A DNA stretch of 64,000 bases from assembly GCA_001600875.1 (NCBI GenBank), contig BCLD01000010.1:748349-812348 (forward strand). Direction: 5' to 3'. Under the pieces are notes generated by a model that had not been told where the DNA came from, searched no databases, and worked only from the letters and a program-made list of their open reading frames with translations. The translations under genes were made by a program, and so were the position numbers. Positions 60,345 to 64,000 of the stretch are shown piece after piece. Each line of letters starts with the position of its first letter. Positions within the stretch are counted from its first letter, which is position 1. This stretch comes from Solicoccozyma terricola. Its lineage: Eukaryota; Basidiomycota; Tremellomycetes; Filobasidiales; Piskurozymaceae.

Positions 60345-60575
60345 CTACAGGTGGTGAAAGTGGATAGATGGGAATTGGACCAGAAGGAAAATGAGCAGTA
60401 ATGGTGAGGCTGAAACCTACTCGGATGAGACTTGTGTTTGTTTAGCCTGTGTAAAATGAGATGGATGAGGACACGGTGGTAGATGGGCCTAATTTACAAA
60501 GATTTCAGTGCTCAAGACTGACAACTGGCAAGTTAAGAAAGTAGTCTTGTTCTGATAGCTAGCTAACAGTGTAAT
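60345..60575 (+). repeat. orphan 3'-flank relic of a fifth family member
   Basis: Plus-strand similarity to the 3' flank of paralog 1 (24858-25090): AGGTGGTGAAAGTGGAT, ATGGGAATTG, CGGATGAGACT, GTAGATGGGC, ACTGACAACTGG and GCTAGCTAACAGTGT, in the same order. No family coding sequence accompanies it. It begins where the upstream region of paralog 4 stops, giving a head-to-tail junction. Confidence 0.6.
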
Positions 60576-61438
60576 CAATATTATGACCATTACATGGATA
60601 TCGGCTTGTTTCCGCTCCTTCACGCTTCTGAGGACCACTTGGAGCCTGTTTGATGGGAATTCCTCTGATACGGGTATGATCGGCTATTGCTACACCTGTA
60701 GGAAGTCAAGTCATACAGGAAGCATGAATGGATTTTTCCTTCCTTTTGAGCCATAACAAAAAAACATGAAAACATGACTTGAGCACCCATGCCGTTCAAA
60801 TGGGACTGGGCCATCACTCGTCTGTAGCTGTGGCAGCATTCAAGGGCGTGGATGACCTCTGGAATCCAATACCTTCCCCCCCCCCCCCCCCCCCCCCCCC
60901 GCATTCGCCCCCCGCGTCGCCGAATTGTAAACAAACCGTCGGATGTACCTTTTTCGCAACCAAGCACGTCCACGTCCCCGTCTCCTCGTTCCCATCTCCC
61001 ATCCTGTCTCACAGAATGGCGTGTGCGAGGCTTCGTCCTGTTGTACTTGGATCGTATGCTGCATGCTCCAGAGCCCTGGGGGGAGGGGGAGGAGGGGAGC
61101 AGGGGGCCACTTACCCCCCACCTTACTCACCTCTTTCCCCGGGCAGGTGGGGTCGCAAAGCCTGGGCATGAGGTCAGTTGGGGGATTAGGCGAGGGCCAG
61201 CTTGGTGATGCCGAGCGCATCGAGGGGTAAGGGATGGGTGTACCCTGGGATTGCAGTTGGATGTCAATTAACCGAGTGGAGAATGAGAGAAGACCCGTCT
61301 GCAGTCTGCTCTTCAGTCTTCATCACACATAACATCCATCTTCAAACTAGCAAGACAGCTATTCAAGAAGATACTATCAAACACACACACGCAAACATCG
61401 AGATCTCTCTCTCTGTTCCTCTCCTATCTATTCCAACA
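60576..61438. other. spacer with long poly-C tract
   Basis: Contains a C run of about 27 nt at 60874-60900 and several G/C-rich blocks. Open frames on both strands here depend on homopolymer (Pro/Gly) codons and overlap one another, so none is called. CAATTAACCGAG to the ATG at 61439 is CT/CA-rich leader for the next gene. Confidence 0.5.
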
Positions 61439-64000
61439 ATGTTGATAGACTACATCATCGCTACTTTTTTCTTCGCGCTCGTTGCTTTCTACGAGCGTGG
61501 TATGTTCAAACACACCTTGAAGGGATTGATGAACCCCACTCTTGATTCAAGTCGCTCTGTCGATGGATCAATGTATCTGGTTCATGAGACCGAGGGGTTC
61601 GATCTCGATATGGGGAACCCTGGAGGGTGGATGAGTAAGGGTTGGGAATATGGATCACCTCCGATGGATTGGATGAATACATGTGGGATTTTCCCTGATA
61701 TGTGTTCGATTCAAGAAAGGCTTTACGATGGTAGTCTGTGGAGTAAAGAGGGAATTGAGATTTGGGAATCGGAGTTGGAGAAGGTTATGAGGGAATATCA
61801 AATGGAGAAGGAGAGGAAGGAAGGTGGGTTTTCAACAAGATGTTGTTGTTTTGAAATAGGATCAGGCTGATGGATGTTGTTCACTGTCCTGTCTCGAATT
61901 CACAGCGTTGATTCGAGAAATCGATCAGACGATTCAATACTTGTTCCTCCCAGACTCCCAGATCGGATACTCCCTCGTTGACAAGTACGATAGTATTCAA
62001 ATATCTGATCGACTCATGCAAGATCTCTCCAAGGATGATATGATGGATCTCCAGACATTGTTGAAGATGAATCATCGACATTCCTCAATTGACCAATTGA
62101 CAAACAAGTTGAACAAGTTGATTGGTATCAAGGCAAAGTATGACGCAGACTTGCAATTGAAGAGGGATACGACGAACTCAAAAAAACGAAGGGACAGAGG
62201 TAGTTGAAGAAGAGGGATGGTTTGATCAAACAACCGCTTTTACAACCTGGACTACTAGTTCGAGCGCTGCGGTTCCAACGGTGACGGTCACTTCAGTCTC
62301 GTACATGACGACGATCACCTGTCCGTCTGCGGGGACTCCATCGACTGCGCCGAGTAGAAGCGGGAAGACTATCGAACATGACGATGGTCCTACGGTGTCC
62401 TTTGGATACCCTGTGAGTGAAGATCTATCCCATCTGCCGGAGACAACAGTTGACAACAACACGAGGCTGATCGACCGCGAATCGTTTCTTCTGCTCATTG
62501 TAGACCGACAAGAATATCATCAGCTTGGGATTCGGCTTGGTGGTTCTCTACGTCATCATCAATGTGATACTCGGTACTTGGCGGTTCAGTCTCTGGTTGC
62601 ACGGCAAGTTGCAAAGAACGGCGGTGAGCGAGGTGGCAGCGGAAGACCTATCGGTGTCGTTCAAACGTTCGACTTCGAGACACGAAGATGGTCCGGACGA
62701 CGACTCGTTGGAATCGCAACCCATCATACTCGGTCCTATTATCTCCACACCCGACCTCCTCGATTTCCTTCCCACTTCATCGACCGCGATTGAGGACACC
62801 GAGCTCATCAAGCCGTCGTCCACCAACACCACCAACACCAACACCACCGTCGCTTCTCTCGATTCTTCGTTGAATAAACCCGCCGAGACACTCGATAATG
62901 ATAGTATCTTAAACAGGTGTCAAGGTACGTTTGTCGTACATTCCTACGTTCGCGCAGAATCTCAACGTCTTCCTTCGGATATTGGTCTAGATTCAGCTAC
63001 CCCATCTGTCACCCGGAACGTCACTCAGAAAGGGGTCCAAAACGATATCGTCATATCCTCTCCCTTCATCTCCACTCCGCTCCTCCAACGTCCTACCCTC
63101 GACTCTCCGTATATCCACAACGCCCCGATTATTCCCTCTCAGAACGCGGTTGGGACTACCGTCCCTTCCAACGTCGTTACCGGCTTCTGGTCTACCATTC
63201 GAAACCCTTTCCTTTCGTCTCCAAAGTCAACGTCTACCACCACTCAAAATGTCGCTCCAACTACATCTCGATCTCAGCAAGAGCAAGAACACGTCGAATT
63301 CTTGAACAAGACTGTATCCAATCTCCAAACCCAAGTCCAATATCTTCGTCAGACGCGAGAACTTCATTTGAAATGTGGTCCGATTAAGAAGGAATTGGAA
63401 CGAGAAGTTATCAAATTGGAGAAATACGCTTCTAGAGTTGATAGGATATTGGAAATTGGGAGTAAAGAGCATGTGGGTTGTGATGATGCGAAGAGGGAAT
63501 TGATTGAGAAGAAAATCGAGTTGGAGAATATGGCAGTTGTTTTGGAGAAGAAGAGTAGGGATTTGATACTGGCGGAACAAGAATTAAAGGAGAAGATGGA
63601 ATATATCAACAATACGATCGAAAAAGAAACCACTTCGTCAGCCAAATTAATCCAAGATGAGAAAATCAACGCGAGGTTATTGAACCTAGAGCGAGAAAGA
63701 TTAGACTACGCTACTCAAATCAATCAACTTGGAGAACTAGGTTACCCGATTCGCCCAATATCCACTTTCATCAAACATGTCAAAGAGCTTCAACTCACAG
63801 TCAGAGAAGGACGTGTCTATGAACGAAACGAGAAGGAATTGAACGAACTTCGCACGTTCAGTCGGTCTCATACTAGATGCGAAGATGTTCAAAACGAGTT
63901 GAATGATCTTCGAACTGTCATGAAGAGTCATGCACGGTGCGAAGATGTCCAAAACGAGTTGAATAATCTTCGAACTGTCATGAAGAGTCATGCACGGTGC
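61439..64000 (+). CDS. membrane-anchored coiled-coil protein, 3' end outside window
   Basis: Starts at ATG 61439 with a hydrophobic segment (MLIDYIIATFFFALVAFYER), a signal peptide or anchor. Exons join ERKE to ALIREIDQTIQYLFLPDSQI (intron about 61824-61904), then NKLNKLI to VVEEEGWFDQTTAFTTWTTS (intron GTATCAAG...GGGACAG, about 62128-62190). SFGYP joins TDKNIISLGFGLVVLYVIIN, which starts a second, clear transmembrane helix (to LGTWRFSLW, near 62515-62600). After a Ser/Thr/Pro-rich linker, a long coiled coil begins near 63290 (EQEHVEFLNKTVSNLQTQVQ, KKELEREVIKLEKYASRVDR). It ends in 20-residue repeats HARCEDVQNELNNLRTVMKS at the window edge. It looks like a membrane-tethered scaffold or tether. 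Not recognised. Confidence 0.65.
63852..64000 (+). repeat. 60 nt coding tandem repeat (20-residue coiled-coil unit)
   Basis: At least two full units plus a partial one (CATGCACGGTGCGAAGATGT...), with few differences between units. Each keeps RCEDVQNELN-D/N-LRTVMKS in frame. It continues past the right edge. Confidence 0.85.

Noticed and set aside
60620..61230. Several long overlapping frames on both strands
   Set aside because: All depend on the poly-C tract and GC-rich repeats; composition is Pro/Gly runs with no domain, start context or splice support.

Overview
The window is eukaryotic nuclear DNA from a fungus, most likely a basidiomycete of the Tremellomycetes type (an inference). Genes are close together on both strands. 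Nearly every one is cut by many 45-100 nt introns with GTRNGT-like donors, CTNAC-like branch sites and YAG acceptors, and no tRNA, rRNA or CRISPR array was seen. Long G/C homopolymers and short tandem repeats are common, mainly in introns and spacers.

Layout, left to right: a GH78 alpha-L-rhamnosidase-like gene running off the left edge (-); an unresolved 2-3.9 kb stretch; a DHX35-type DEAH-box helicase (+); a protein with six CCCH zinc fingers (+); an ALKBH1-type dioxygenase (+); a MED27-like Mediator subunit (-); the E3-binding protein of pyruvate dehydrogenase, PDX1 (+); a mitochondrial pentatricopeptide-type protein (-); an MFS transporter (-); secreted paralog 1 (+); an ABM-like small protein (+); poorly resolved exons at 26.3-27.7 kb; a short hypothetical gene (+); the diphthamide gene DPH1 (-); a complete 5.4 kb Ty3/gypsy LTR retrotransposon with 507 bp LTRs and a CCAAG target duplication; secreted paralog 2 (+); a GCNA/SprT-like protease (+); a ULS1/RAD5-like SNF2 translocase (-); secreted paralog 3 (-); the GATOR1/SEACIT subunit IML1/DEPDC5 (+); an eIF4E2 (4EHP)-type cap-binding protein (-); an unrecognised gene (+); secreted paralog 4, a pseudogene (-), next to an orphan 3'-flank relic; and a membrane-anchored coiled-coil protein running off the right edge (+).

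Most of these are dispersed housekeeping genes (RNA processing, translation, Mediator, mitochondria, TORC1 signalling, DNA-protein crosslink repair) and do not form one pathway. The part that stands out is a family I do not recognise: four paralogous genes for secreted proteins of about 300 residues at 23.9, 37.2, 48.4 and 60.0 kb. They share a two-exon structure, a conserved upstream module of about 250 bp, a core promoter, and 3' flanks. They look like gene-plus-promoter cassettes scattered among unrelated genes. One has been split from its upstream module by the retrotransposon, one carries a single nonsense codon, and a fifth is represented only by a 3' flank. This is the best candidate in the window for something undescribed.
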